From an uncultured Shinella sp. (GTDB taxonomy: Bacteria; Pseudomonadota; Alphaproteobacteria; Rhizobiales; Rhizobiaceae): a stretch of 18,039 nt of DNA. Positions 1 through 6,585 of this stretch are shown piece by piece. The stretch covers positions 1 through 18,039 of the forward strand of contig NZ_CAMLFY010000094.1 of assembly GCF_946479415.1 (NCBI RefSeq), in the 5' to 3' direction. Position 1 is the first letter of the stretch. Every line of letters starts with the position of its first letter. The position numbers and the translations under genes are program-made. Below the pieces are notes generated by a model. It had not been told where the DNA came from. It searched no databases and worked only from the letters and a program-made list of their open reading frames with translations.

Positions 1-116
1 CAACGGGGATTTGGGCGCATGTTTCGTTTCGGGAACAACGAAGCCGAAAAGGCGGACGCCATGGGAACGGGAAAGCTCACCCTTTTTGAAAGTTGTCGTC
101 ACGGGAACCTCGTCCG

Positions 117-1034
117 ATGACGGCGGCGGCGCTTGAACCGATCGCCGAAACCCCCTCCACCTCCCGGCGCCGGGCCTGGATGCGGAGCGAAGAGGCCCGT
201 GGCCTCGCCATGATCTCGCCGACCTTTCTCTATGCGCTGGCGCTGCTCTTCCTCCCTGTTATCATCGTCATCGCCTACAGTTTCTGGACCCAGAACTACC
301 TCGAGATCGACCGCACCTTCACGCTGGAAAACTACCGGCAGGCGCTGACGGAACCGATCTATCGCGACCTCTTCGTCCGCTCGCTGTGGATCTCGCTGAC
401 GGTCAGCGTCGTCACCGTCGTTTTCTCCTATCCGGTCGCCTGGTTCATTTCCTTCCATGGCGGCGTGCACAAGAACCTCTGGCTCTTCCTCATCACCGTG
501 CCCTGCTGGACGAGCTACCTGCTGCGCGTCATGTCGTGGAAGGTCATTCTGGGTTATGGCGGCGTGATGAACACCGGCCTCATCTCGATGGGCCTCATCG
601 ACAAGCCGGTGACCTCGCTGCTCTACAATTCCAACGCCGTCGTCATCACGCTGGTGCACAGCTGGGCGGCCTTCGCCATCCTGCCGATCTACGTCTCGCT
701 GCAAAAGGTCGACCGCACGCTGATCGAAGCCGCGCGCGATCTCGGCGACAGCAGGATCAAGGCGTTCTTCCGTATCACCCTGCCGCTCTCGCTGCCCGGC
801 GTCATCTCCGCCTTCCTGATCGTGATGATCCCGACCGTCGGCGACTATGTGACGCCACGCCTCGTCGGCGGCAAGGACGGTGTGATGATCGCAACCGCCA
901 TTCAGGCGCAGTTCGGCAAGGCCGCCAACTGGCCGCTGGGTGCCGCCCTGTCGGTGACGACCATGGTGCTCGTCTCGCTTTCGGCCGCAGCGATCGTCCT
1001 CGCGCTGAAATTCACCATCCGGAGGATCAAATGA
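117..1034 (+). CDS. ABC transporter permease, spermidine/putrescine type (PotB-like)
   Basis: This 305-residue integral inner-membrane protein is one half of the channel of a binding-protein-dependent importer. About six hydrophobic segments are visible, the first near residues 32-55, after a polar arginine-rich N-terminus of about 28 residues. The cytoplasmic EAA loop that docks to the ATPase reads EAARDLGDSRIKAFFRITLP, followed by hydrophobic segments and the typical PTVGDYVTPRLVGG stretch of the PotB class. ATG at 117 was chosen. A TTG at 93 in the same frame would add eight residues but has a poor ribosome site, and an in-frame stop lies at 87. The gene overlaps the next permease by four bases (ATGA, 1031-1034), so the two are one translational unit. 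The substrate cannot be read from a permease, but the family handles polyamines and related cationic or opine-like compounds. Confidence 0.9.
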   Translation: MTAAALEPIAETPSTSRRRAWMRSEEARGLAMISPTFLYALALLFLPVIIVIAYSFWTQNYLEIDRTFTLENYRQALTEPIYRDLFVRSLWISLTVSVVTVVFSYPVAWFISFHGGVHKNLWLFLITVPCWTSYLLRVMSWKVILGYGGVMNTGLISMGLIDKPVTSLLYNSNAVVITLVHSWAAFAILPIYVSLQKVDRTLIEAARDLGDSRIKAFFRITLPLSLPGVISAFLIVMIPTVGDYVTPRLVGGKDGVMIATAIQAQFGKAANWPLGAALSVTTMVLVSLSAAAIVLALKFTIRRIK

Positions 1035-1855
1035 GCATCCTCACCCAGCGCCTGCGCTTCATTCCGTTCCTGCCCATCTATGTGGCGCTCTATTTCCTGT
1101 TCCTCTACCTGCCGATCCTGCTGCTACCGATCTTCTCCTTCAACAATGCGGCCACCACCACCTTCCCGCTCGCCGGCTTCACGACCAAGTGGTACGCCTC
1201 GCTTTCCGGCAATTCGGTGATGCTGGAAGCGGCGTGGAACAGCCTGATCGTCGGCCTGTCCGTCTCGCTGCTGTCGACCGTGCTCGGCATCTGCGCGGCC
1301 CGTGCCATCACGCGCTATCGTTTCCGTGGCCAGCGCGCCGCCGCCGGCCTCATCATGGCGCCGCTCTTCCTGCCGGAGATCATCGTTGCCGTCTCGCTCC
1401 TGATGATCGTGCTGGCGATGGGGGTGGAACTGTCGCTCGTCACCGTCATCCTCGGCCAGACGGTGTTCTGCGTGCCCTATGCCATGTCGGTGCTGGTCTC
1501 CGGCTTCGAAGGCTTCGACCGCAGCCTGGAGGAAGCCTCCTACGATCTCGGCGAGACCGCCATCGGCACCTTCCGTCGCGTGACGCTGCCGGTGGTGGCG
1601 CCCGCCATCGTCTCCAGCCTGCTCGTCACCTTCACCATCTCGCTCGACGAGTTCATCCTCGCCTTCTTCCTCTCCGGCACCGAGCCGACGCTGCCCGTCT
1701 ATATCTGGGGCCAGCTGCGCTTTGCCGCCAAGCTGCCGGGCGTGCTGGCGCTCGGCACGATCATGCTCGTCGCCTCCATCCTGATGCTCACCCTCGCCGA
1801 AATCCTGCGCCGCCGTGCCGAACGCCGCACGCAGCTGGCGCATGCCCTGCCCTAG
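1031..1855 (+). CDS. ABC transporter permease, spermidine/putrescine type (PotC-like)
   Basis: This 274-residue protein is the second inner-membrane channel subunit and should pair with the permease directly upstream. A GGAGG ribosome site at 1021-1025 sits five bases before the ATG, and the ATG overlaps the previous stop codon. Hydrophobic segments are seen at about residues 11-35, 62-85, 100-130, 130-155, 180-205 and 235-262. The EAA coupling motif reads EEASYDLGETAIGTFRRVTLP, followed by the PotC-type stretch TFTISLDEFILAFFLSG. The TAG stop lies inside the left arm of a 20-bp hairpin (1851-1893), so the hairpin forms across the end of the gene. The distance to the ATPase start is 109 bases, longer than elsewhere in this operon. 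Confidence 0.9.
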   Translation: MSILTQRLRFIPFLPIYVALYFLFLYLPILLLPIFSFNNAATTTFPLAGFTTKWYASLSGNSVMLEAAWNSLIVGLSVSLLSTVLGICAARAITRYRFRGQRAAAGLIMAPLFLPEIIVAVSLLMIVLAMGVELSLVTVILGQTVFCVPYAMSVLVSGFEGFDRSLEEASYDLGETAIGTFRRVTLPVVAPAIVSSLLVTFTISLDEFILAFFLSGTEPTLPVYIWGQLRFAAKLPGVLALGTIMLVASILMLTLAEILRRRAERRTQLAHALP

Positions 1856-1905
1856 AGACTGTCTGGTTCATCCTGAACCAGACAGTCTCTAGGTTTCTTT
1901 GTTTT
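1851..1905 (+). terminator. Strong hairpin with T-rich tail after the second permease
   Basis: A perfect 20-bp stem with loop TCC (1851-1893) is followed by the T-rich run TTTCTTTGTTTTCG from 1894. The shape fits an intrinsic terminator or an attenuator placed inside the transporter operon. It would lower ATPase expression relative to the permeases, or protect the 3' end of the permease message. Because it belongs to a repeat element, it may have no selected role. The T-tract is interrupted, so termination may be partial. Confidence 0.5.
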
Positions 1906-1956
1906 CGTTTGTCTCTTCGGGAAAACCGGTTCCCACTTTTCCCGGACAAACTCTAG
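1852..1956. repeat. Rhizobial intergenic mosaic palindromic element (RIME-like)
   Basis: The element is bounded by CTAGAG (1852-1857) and the inverted CTCTAG (1951-1956). It holds two dyads. The first is a perfect 20-bp stem, 1851-1870 with 1874-1893, around the three-base loop TCC. The second is an 8-bp stem CGGGAAAA/TTTTCCCG (1918-1925 with 1937-1944) around an AACCGGTT core. The GGAAAACCGGTTCCCACTTTT core with CTAGAG ends is a dispersed repeat motif I associate with Rhizobiaceae intergenic regions. The assignment to the RIME family is from memory. The element includes the stop codon of the permease on one side and runs into the ribosome site of the ATPase on the other. Confidence 0.7.
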
Positions 1957-1964
1957 GAGTTCTC

Positions 1965-3074
1965 ATGAGCGACCGCGCTATGATCCAGATCGAAAACGTC
2001 TCGAAATTCTACGGCATCTACAAGGCGCTGGACGATGTCTCGCTGTCGATTGCCGAAGGCGAATTCTTCTCGCTGCTCGGCCCCTCCGGCTGCGGCAAGA
2101 CCACACTTCTCCGCTCCATCGCCGGCTTCGAGAACCCGACGGCGGGCGAGATCTATATCGACGGCGTACCCTCGCTGGCCCTGCCGCCGAACAAGCGTCC
2201 GACCAATATGGTGTTCCAGAGCTACGCCATCTTCCCGCATCTCGATGTCGCGGAAAACGTCGCCTATGGCCTGAAGCGGCTCAAACTCTCGCCCGAAGAA
2301 GAAAAGAAACGCGTCGGCGATGCGCTCGACATGGTCCGCCTCTCCGGCCTCGGCCAGCGCAAGGCGCATGAGCTCTCCGGTGGCCAGCGCCAGCGCGTAG
2401 CGCTCGCCCGCGCGCTTGTGATGCGCCCGAAGGTGCTGCTGCTCGACGAACCGCTTTCGGCGCTCGACAAGAAGCTGCGCGAGGAAATGCAGGTGGAGCT
2501 GCGCACGCTGCAAAAGGCCGTCGGCATCACCTTCATCCTCGTCACGCATGACCAATATGAAGCGCTCGCCCTTTCCGACCGCATCGCCGTGATGTTCGGC
2601 GGCCGCATCGCGCAGATCGCGAGCCCGAAGGAAATCTACCAGCGCCCGCGCACGCGCAAGGTCGCCGATTTCCTTGGCGGCATGAATTTCCTCAAGGCTA
2701 AAGTGCTCGGCGAACAGGGCAATGCCGTCTCCATCGATGCCGCTCGTTTCGGCGCCGTCCAGCTGGAAAAGCCGCAGGGTTTTACCGCCAGCAACGGCCA
2801 CGTCACCGTCGGCATACGCCCGGAGCGCCTGCGGCTGCTCTGGGATGACGACCGCGCGCCGCACGAGCTCGCCGGCCGCATCGAGAACCGCGCCTATTTC
2901 GGCGAGGTCACGCATCTGACGGTCGGCATCGACGGGCTGGAACAGCCGCTCTCAATGGTCGAGACGAACAATTTCGGCGCCGACGACTTGCCGGTCGGCG
3001 CCGAAATCCGCCTTGCCTATGATCCGGATGCATTCGTGCTTCTGGCGGAAGATCCACCTGTCACGCGGGTGTAG
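1965..3074 (+). CDS. ABC transporter ATP-binding protein, spermidine/putrescine type (PotA-like)
   Basis: This 369-residue cytoplasmic ATPase powers the importer made with the two upstream permeases. Walker A GPSGCGKT is at residues 39-46, the Q-loop glutamine at about 85, the ABC signature LSGGQ at 137-141, Walker B VLLLDEP at 157-163, and the H-loop histidine at about 195. The C-terminal part (about 240-369) contains the VGIRPERLRL stretch of the TOBE regulatory domain found in the CUT1/POT group. ATG at 1965 is preceded by AGGAG at 1955-1959 with five bases of spacing. A reading frame open upstream into the repeat element would give a non-conserved N-terminus, so it was not used. After the H-loop the sequence reads HDQYEAL, where HDQEEA is usual in PotA. 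The gene ends nine bases from the convergent DUF982 gene. Confidence 0.92.
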   Translation: MSDRAMIQIENVSKFYGIYKALDDVSLSIAEGEFFSLLGPSGCGKTTLLRSIAGFENPTAGEIYIDGVPSLALPPNKRPTNMVFQSYAIFPHLDVAENVAYGLKRLKLSPEEEKKRVGDALDMVRLSGLGQRKAHELSGGQRQRVALARALVMRPKVLLLDEPLSALDKKLREEMQVELRTLQKAVGITFILVTHDQYEALALSDRIAVMFGGRIAQIASPKEIYQRPRTRKVADFLGGMNFLKAKVLGEQGNAVSIDAARFGAVQLEKPQGFTASNGHVTVGIRPERLRLLWDDDRAPHELAGRIENRAYFGEVTHLTVGIDGLEQPLSMVETNNFGADDLPVGAEIRLAYDPDAFVLLAEDPPVTRV

Positions 3075-3083
3075 CGCCGCCGC

Positions 3084-3335
3084 TCATTTTTCCCGCACGA
3101 AGACATGGGCTTCGACGGCTGCGGCGATAAAGGCATTGCGGGCCTCCGATGGCGGCTTCCTGCCCTCCAGAACGGCAGCACACGCCTTTCGCGCCGCTCT
3201 CAACTGCCGACCTCGCTGGACCGGCCAATCGACAACCAGCGCTCGCGCCGCTTCCTGCGTGCTGGCCACGGTGCGATATTGGCCGAGCCGCGGCGTTTCG
3301 AAGGTGATGGGTTTACTCCAGCGTTTAGGGTCCAT
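3084..3335 (-). CDS. DUF982 family small protein
   Basis: This 83-residue soluble protein belongs to DUF982, a family common and often multicopy in rhizobia and of unknown function. The recognisable features are the opening SKPITFETP, the central RTVASTQEAARALVVDWP, the RGRQLRAARKAC stretch, and the ending EARNAFIAAAVEAHV. ATG at 3335 was chosen because the conserved domain starts within eight residues of it. A longer frame from 3416 adds a cysteine-rich stretch that runs through the terminator hairpin and was rejected. A GAGGT about eight bases upstream could serve as ribosome site. The gene is convergent with the ABC ATPase and lies downstream of a terminator, so it probably has its own promoter, which I could not identify. 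Confidence 0.8.
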   Translation of the reverse strand: MDPKRWSKPITFETPRLGQYRTVASTQEAARALVVDWPVQRGRQLRAARKACAAVLEGRKPPSEARNAFIAAAVEAHVFVREK

Positions 3336-3374
3336 GACGCAATACCTCACGCAATACCAGACCCTTCTCAACGC

Positions 3375-3403
3375 AAAACGCTCCCGAAGCGTTCCGGGAG
3401 CGT
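3375..3403 (-). terminator. Rho-independent terminator after the 63-residue gene
   Basis: On the minus strand a perfect 9-bp stem (ACGCTCCCG, 3395-3403 with 3378-3386 on the plus strand) encloses an eight-base loop and is followed at once by TTTTGCG. It lies 34 bases past the stop of the 63-residue gene, which is the normal place for an intrinsic terminator. It also sits between that gene and the DUF982 gene, so the two are probably separate transcripts. Confidence 0.7.
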
Positions 3404-3436
3404 CATAGACGAACAATTCGCTTTGCAGATCCGGCG

Positions 3437-3628
3437 CTATTCGCCGGACAGGGGAAAGCTATCGGATGCGAAAGCTGCGGACAGACCCAAACGGATGGAC
3501 TGGCCATCGGACCAGTTTTGCGCATGACTCTGAATCTTGAAAGATCGTTGCAACTCCTCGCCGTCCTCAACGACAACGACGATCCACTCGTCAATGTCGG
3601 GAATGAGCGTAACAGAGTTTGGCTGCAT
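3437..3628 (-). CDS. Small hypothetical protein, 63 residues
   Basis: I cannot name this protein. The reading frame starts with ATG at 3628 after an AAAGGGGG ribosome site with about seven bases of spacing, and a terminator hairpin follows its stop. The product is short and acidic, without a signal peptide or membrane segment. The stretch DIDEWIVVVVEDGEELQRSF followed by SHAQNWSDGQSIRLGL looks like a compact beta-rich fold. From memory, small proteins with a similar DEWIV...F...GQ..RLGL pattern occur in rhizobia, often beside DUF982 genes. It lies between the convergent halves of the transporter cluster and shows no obvious link to it. Confidence 0.6.
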   Translation of the reverse strand: MQPNSVTLIPDIDEWIVVVVEDGEELQRSFKIQSHAQNWSDGQSIRLGLSAAFASDSFPLSGE

Positions 3629-3750
3629 AGCCGCCCCCTTTCGTTCACTGGGGCGGAAGCTCCTTAACTTTCGGCAGTGGCGCCCGTTTCAATTGCCACC
3701 GCTGCAACCATCATACGTCCTTTTCGCTGAATGTCGAATGAAGGATGCGT

Positions 3751-3776
3751 GACCTCGCCCCGGCAGGAGCGAGGTC
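3751..3776 (-). terminator. Stem-loop after the binding-protein gene
   Basis: GACCTCGC (3751-3758) and GCGAGGTC (3769-3776) form a perfect 8-bp stem with a ten-base loop. The stem starts eight bases after the stop codon of the minus-strand binding-protein gene. No T-tract follows on the minus strand, so it is either a weak or Rho-assisted terminator or a 3'-end stabiliser. Confidence 0.45.
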
Positions 3777-3783
3777 GGCGTTC

Positions 3784-4866
3784 TCAGTAACCCGATTTGA
3801 TCTTCTCGAATTCGGCGATCATCTTCTGCCGCAGTTCCGTCGGCATCGGCGACTGGAAGAGCGTGTTGGCCACGAAGGCATCGACGTCGGCATAGCCCTT
3901 GTCCTTCAGAATCTTCGGATCGACGGCCGCCATGCCCTTGGCATTGGAATGGCCATAGCCCCAGCTCTCGACCATATAGGCGGCGACAGCGGGATCGGTG
4001 ACGGCATTGAGATAATCATAGGCAAGATCCGGGCTCGCCTCACCCCCCTTCAGGCGCACATAGCCGCAGACCCAGGTCGAAAGGCCTTCCTTGGTGTCCT
4101 TCTTGATGGCGACGGGCTGGCTCTCGGCCTGCAGGGTCGTCGCCGTCTCGTTCCAGGCCCAGGCGAGGTCAACCTCGCCGCTCGCCATCGCCTGGCTCAG
4201 GTCCGTATTGTCCGTCCAGTAGAGCCGCACATTCTTGTGCACCTCGCGCAGGAAGGCGGAGGCCTCCTGGAACTGCGCGTCCGTCATCGTCGTCCAGTCC
4301 TTGAGACCGATGGCGAGACTTGCCAGCGCATAGGCGTCATCGACATTGTCGCCGATCGACACGCGGTCCTTGAACTTGGGATCGGCAAAGGCCTTGAGCG
4401 AGGCGACTTCTTCCGGCTTCACCGTATCGGTGCGATAGGTCAGCACCGTGTTGCCCCATTCGAAGGGAATGAACCAGGCGGTGCCGTCATCCGACGTCAT
4501 CAGGTTCTTCATCGCCTTGAAATTCGGCAGCACATCGTTCCAGGAGGCGAGCTTGGCCGTATCGAGCGGCTCCAGCATGCCCGCTTCGCGCCATTTCACG
4601 ATGCTTTGCGCACAGGGGTGCGCCACATCCGCCTTGAAACCGGACCGCAACTTCTGGAACGCCTCTTCCTCATCCCCGAAGAAGGAGAAATCCGGCGAGC
4701 CGCCATGCTTTTCGCTATAGGCGGGGTGAAAAGCCGGGTCTTCGTAACCGGACCAATCGAAGACGGTCAGGCTATCGGCGGAGAAGGCAGGAAGGGCGGG
4801 TCCGAGGGCAAGGACGGCGGCAAGTGCCGCTGTCGTAAGATACCTGGCCGTGTTCGCAGTCGTCAT
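3784..4866 (-). CDS. Periplasmic polyamine-type substrate-binding protein (PotD/PotF-like)
   Basis: This 360-residue extracellular solute-binding protein should deliver the ligand to the PotBC-like permeases. Residues 1-30 form a Sec signal peptide with an alanine/leucine core and likely cleavage after AFSA, giving a mature start of DSLTVFDWSGYEDPAF. That opening is typical of PotD/PotF-class proteins. The later EWGNTVLTYRTD, WTDNTDLSQAMASGEVDLAWAW and ESWGYGHSNAKG segments correspond to the two-lobe binding cleft of this class. ATG at 4866 follows AAGGAG with six bases of spacing. The open frame continues upstream across the regulator gene but has no protein-like sequence there. The gene lies 29 bases after the TetR gene and forms the end of the minus-strand operon. 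It is separated from its likely permeases by the two small rhizobial genes. Confidence 0.9.
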   Translation of the reverse strand: MTTANTARYLTTAALAAVLALGPALPAFSADSLTVFDWSGYEDPAFHPAYSEKHGGSPDFSFFGDEEEAFQKLRSGFKADVAHPCAQSIVKWREAGMLEPLDTAKLASWNDVLPNFKAMKNLMTSDDGTAWFIPFEWGNTVLTYRTDTVKPEEVASLKAFADPKFKDRVSIGDNVDDAYALASLAIGLKDWTTMTDAQFQEASAFLREVHKNVRLYWTDNTDLSQAMASGEVDLAWAWNETATTLQAESQPVAIKKDTKEGLSTWVCGYVRLKGGEASPDLAYDYLNAVTDPAVAAYMVESWGYGHSNAKGMAAVDPKILKDKGYADVDAFVANTLFQSPMPTELRQKMIAEFEKIKSGY

Positions 4867-4895
4867 GCCGTTCTCCTTCCCCGTTTTCGGGTTCC

Positions 4896-5606
4896 CTATT
4901 GTGGTTTTGGTCCTTGCAAAGTGAGATGCTTCGGGAAGGCCACGACGACGAAGGCGATGGCCGCCTCCAGCGCTTTTTCCCGCGTCGTGCCGTCGCCCAT
5001 CATCAGGCGCAGCCACAGGCCTTCCAGCATGGCGCAGAGCGACAGCGCCATCGGTTCCGGTTCGTAATCGTAGCCGCCCTCCGCCTTGAGGTCGGCACAG
5101 AGCGCGATCACCGTCTCCTGGTATTTGACGTCGCGCGCGCCGCACAGCGCCTGATAGGTCGGCCGCGACTTGGCCTCGCCCCAGAAGGCACACCAGGCGG
5201 CAAGCTTGCGCTTCGTGCAGATCTTTCGGTCGAAATCCGCATGCACGATGGCCCACAGGCGGCTGGCGACGCTGGGACCGGCCTTTTCGAGCGCCGAATT
5301 CCAGTGGTCGCCATACTCTTCCGACATGAATTGCAGCGTGGCGATGAGCAGGTTTTCCTTGCTCTCGAAGTGGAAGTTGACGATCCCGCGGGACAAGCCC
5401 GCACCATCGGCCACATCCGCCAGCGTCGTGTCGGAATAGCCGCGCTTGGCCAGCGAATCGATCGTCGCCTCGATGAGCTGCTGCCGTCTCGTTTCCTTGG
5501 AAGCCTTGCGGCCCCGCTTCTCGCCGTCACCCGAGCCCTGATCAGCCCCGCCTGCCCGCATCTTCACCGTCACCTTGCCTTTGGGATTCTTCAGCACGAC
5601 CGTCAT
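4896..5606 (-). CDS. TetR family regulator, BetI-like
   Basis: This is a 236-residue DNA-binding repressor. The helix-turn-helix lies at about residues 61-82 (TTLADVADGAGLSRGIVNFHF). The preceding RRQQLIEATID and the ligand-domain stretch AAWCAFWGEAKSRPTYQALC resemble BetI, the choline-sensing TetR regulator. The ATG at 5606 is fixed by a four-base ATGA overlap with the shifted frame of the methyltransferase. A TTG at 5654 and an ATG at 5561 are alternatives. The first 40 residues are a lysine- and glycine-rich extension not usual in TetR proteins. It is co-transcribed with the methyltransferase upstream and the binding protein downstream. The 16-bp palindrome at 6511-6526 in the divergent promoter is its best candidate operator. 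BetI likeness suggests a quaternary or methylated amine as inducer, which is inference. Confidence 0.88.
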   Translation of the reverse strand: MTVVLKNPKGKVTVKMRAGGADQGSGDGEKRGRKASKETRRQQLIEATIDSLAKRGYSDTTLADVADGAGLSRGIVNFHFESKENLLIATLQFMSEEYGDHWNSALEKAGPSVASRLWAIVHADFDRKICTKRKLAAWCAFWGEAKSRPTYQALCGARDVKYQETVIALCADLKAEGGYDYEPEPMALSLCAMLEGLWLRLMMGDGTTREKALEAAIAFVVVAFPKHLTLQGPKPQ

Positions 5607-6422
5607 GGGCGAATTCCCGCGGCCGGCCTGCTTGCGCGCAGATGAGTGGGACAATGCTCCCCGCTGTCAAGAACCTTCTGCATGGCGGTCCAGGTGCGGA
5701 TGTTCTTGGCGACATAGGCCTCGCCGACGGCGACAACAGCCTCCGCATAGAGCGGCCCTTTCAGCCGTTCCAGTTCGCCGTGCGCCACGTCGCGATACCA
5801 GGGCATTGCGGCTCTCGGCGACGCCATCGACGAAGCCCGCCTGCGCCATCGCCCGCAGAGTGCGCTGCGAGGAGGCCATGCCGAAACTCAGCCCTTCAGC
5901 AGCGACATAGTCGTTCATCTCGGCGCTTGGCTCGCCGTCATGCCCGATCAGCCAATCCGAGGCGGCAAGCATGCCGCCTGGCCTCAGCACCCGGAACAGC
6001 TCGGCAAACAACGCCTCCTTGTCCGGCACATGGATCATCGCATCCTTGGAGAAGACGACATCGAATGCGCCGTCATCGAACGGCAGCCGCCCCGGCGGGC
6101 GGGCGACGAACCGCGCGATGGACGAAAGCGCCTGCGCGGCCGCAGCCGCCTTCGCCCGCTCGATGACGGGTTGCTCGACGTCATAGCCGACGATCTCCGC
6201 CGGACGGTAGGTCCTCGCGATATGCAACGTGATGCCACCGGCGCCGCAGCCGAAATCGAGAATGGACTTGCCCGTAAGATCGATGCCCGCAAGCACGCGA
6301 TCCACCTCCGCCGGGCCGCCAGGCGAAAGATAGCCCTCGCCCCACATCACGCCGAGGAAGCGGATCGCCGCCTCGTCATATTCCGCTTCCGTAGCTGCAC
6401 CGTTATCGACTGCCGCCGTCAT
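5603..6422 (-). pseudogene. SAM-dependent methyltransferase, phosphoethanolamine N-methyltransferase-like, frameshifted
   Basis: The gene starts at ATG 6422 after AGGGA. The first 207 residues carry YLSPGG at 31-36, the SAM-binding LDFGCGAGG at 55-63, DAMIH at 127-131 and LRPGGML at 146-152. This order matches the PMT family (phosphoethanolamine N-methyltransferases). Tyr15 and His131 fall where the catalytic Tyr-His pair of Plasmodium PMT lies, by hand alignment. Near 5801-5803 the frame breaks. The original frame runs into junk and stops at 5667, while the -1 frame continues the family-like sequence WYRDVAHGELERLKGP to DSGEHCPTHLR and stops at 5603. Removing one C (minus strand) restores RNAWYR and gives 272 residues, close to the family length. 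The restored stop overlaps the TetR start as ATGA, which argues that the gene was intact recently. It may be a true pseudogene, a sequencing error or a programmed slip. Confidence 0.8.
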
Positions 6423-6474
6423 GGCTTCCCTGCTCTTGCGGCCCCATGGCCGGTGCGCTTTCCATTGGATCGAA

Positions 6475-6502
6475 ATTCTAGCGCATAATCAGACGATTGC
6501 AA
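6475..6502 (-). promoter_or_regulatory. Candidate sigma-70-type promoter for the minus-strand methyltransferase operon
   Basis: Read on the minus strand, TTGCAA (6497-6502) and TAGAAT (6475-6480) are separated by 16 bases. Both hexamers are close to the -35 and -10 consensus. The start codon of the methyltransferase is 52 bases past the -10 box. TTGCAA is its own reverse complement, so it could also contribute to a plus-strand promoter, but I found no convincing -10 box on that side. Confidence 0.5.
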
Positions 6503-6510
6503 GATACTTG

Positions 6511-6526
6511 CTGAATGATCATTCAG
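6511..6526. promoter_or_regulatory. 16-bp palindrome, candidate TetR-type operator
   Basis: CTGAATGATCATTCAG is a perfect palindrome in the 163-base divergent region. It lies 59 bases before the first flavoprotein start and just upstream of the candidate minus-strand -35 box. The TGAATG...CATTCA pattern is shared by several known TetR-family operators, such as that of Bacillus FadR. A second dyad, GCAAG-ATA-CTTGC (6499-6511), abuts it. The BetI-like regulator encoded in the minus-strand operon is the natural ligand-responsive partner. Binding here could control both operons at once. Confidence 0.6.
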
Positions 6527-6585
6527 AATATCTGGACAGCATTTTGCTTTTGATGCAGCTTTTAGAAACAAGGGAGACATCAAAA

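Noticed and set aside
1..120. Possible 3' end of an upstream gene in frame 1, ending in TGA that overlaps the permease ATG
   Set aside because: The ATGA overlap is suggestive, but the 39 codons show low GC at third positions for this region and no family match, so an intergenic leader is equally likely.
3336..3416. N-terminal extension of the DUF982 protein to an ATG at 3416
   Set aside because: The extra 27 residues run through the terminator hairpin at 3378-3403 and are not part of the DUF982 pattern.
3629..3720. EcfG (RpoE2)-like stress promoter before the 63-residue gene
   Set aside because: A GGAGC on the minus strand resembles the GGAAC box, but no CGTT box occurs at the required 16-18 base spacing.
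3745..5067. Plus-strand open frame of 440 codons opposite the binding-protein gene
   Set aside because: It crosses two genes and their spacer with no family resemblance, while the minus strand carries a signal peptide and PotD-like sequence.
6421..6585. N-terminal extension of the first flavoprotein back to 6421
   Set aside because: It would translate the divergent promoter and operator. The start at 6586 has a ribosome site and the FAD motif follows directly.
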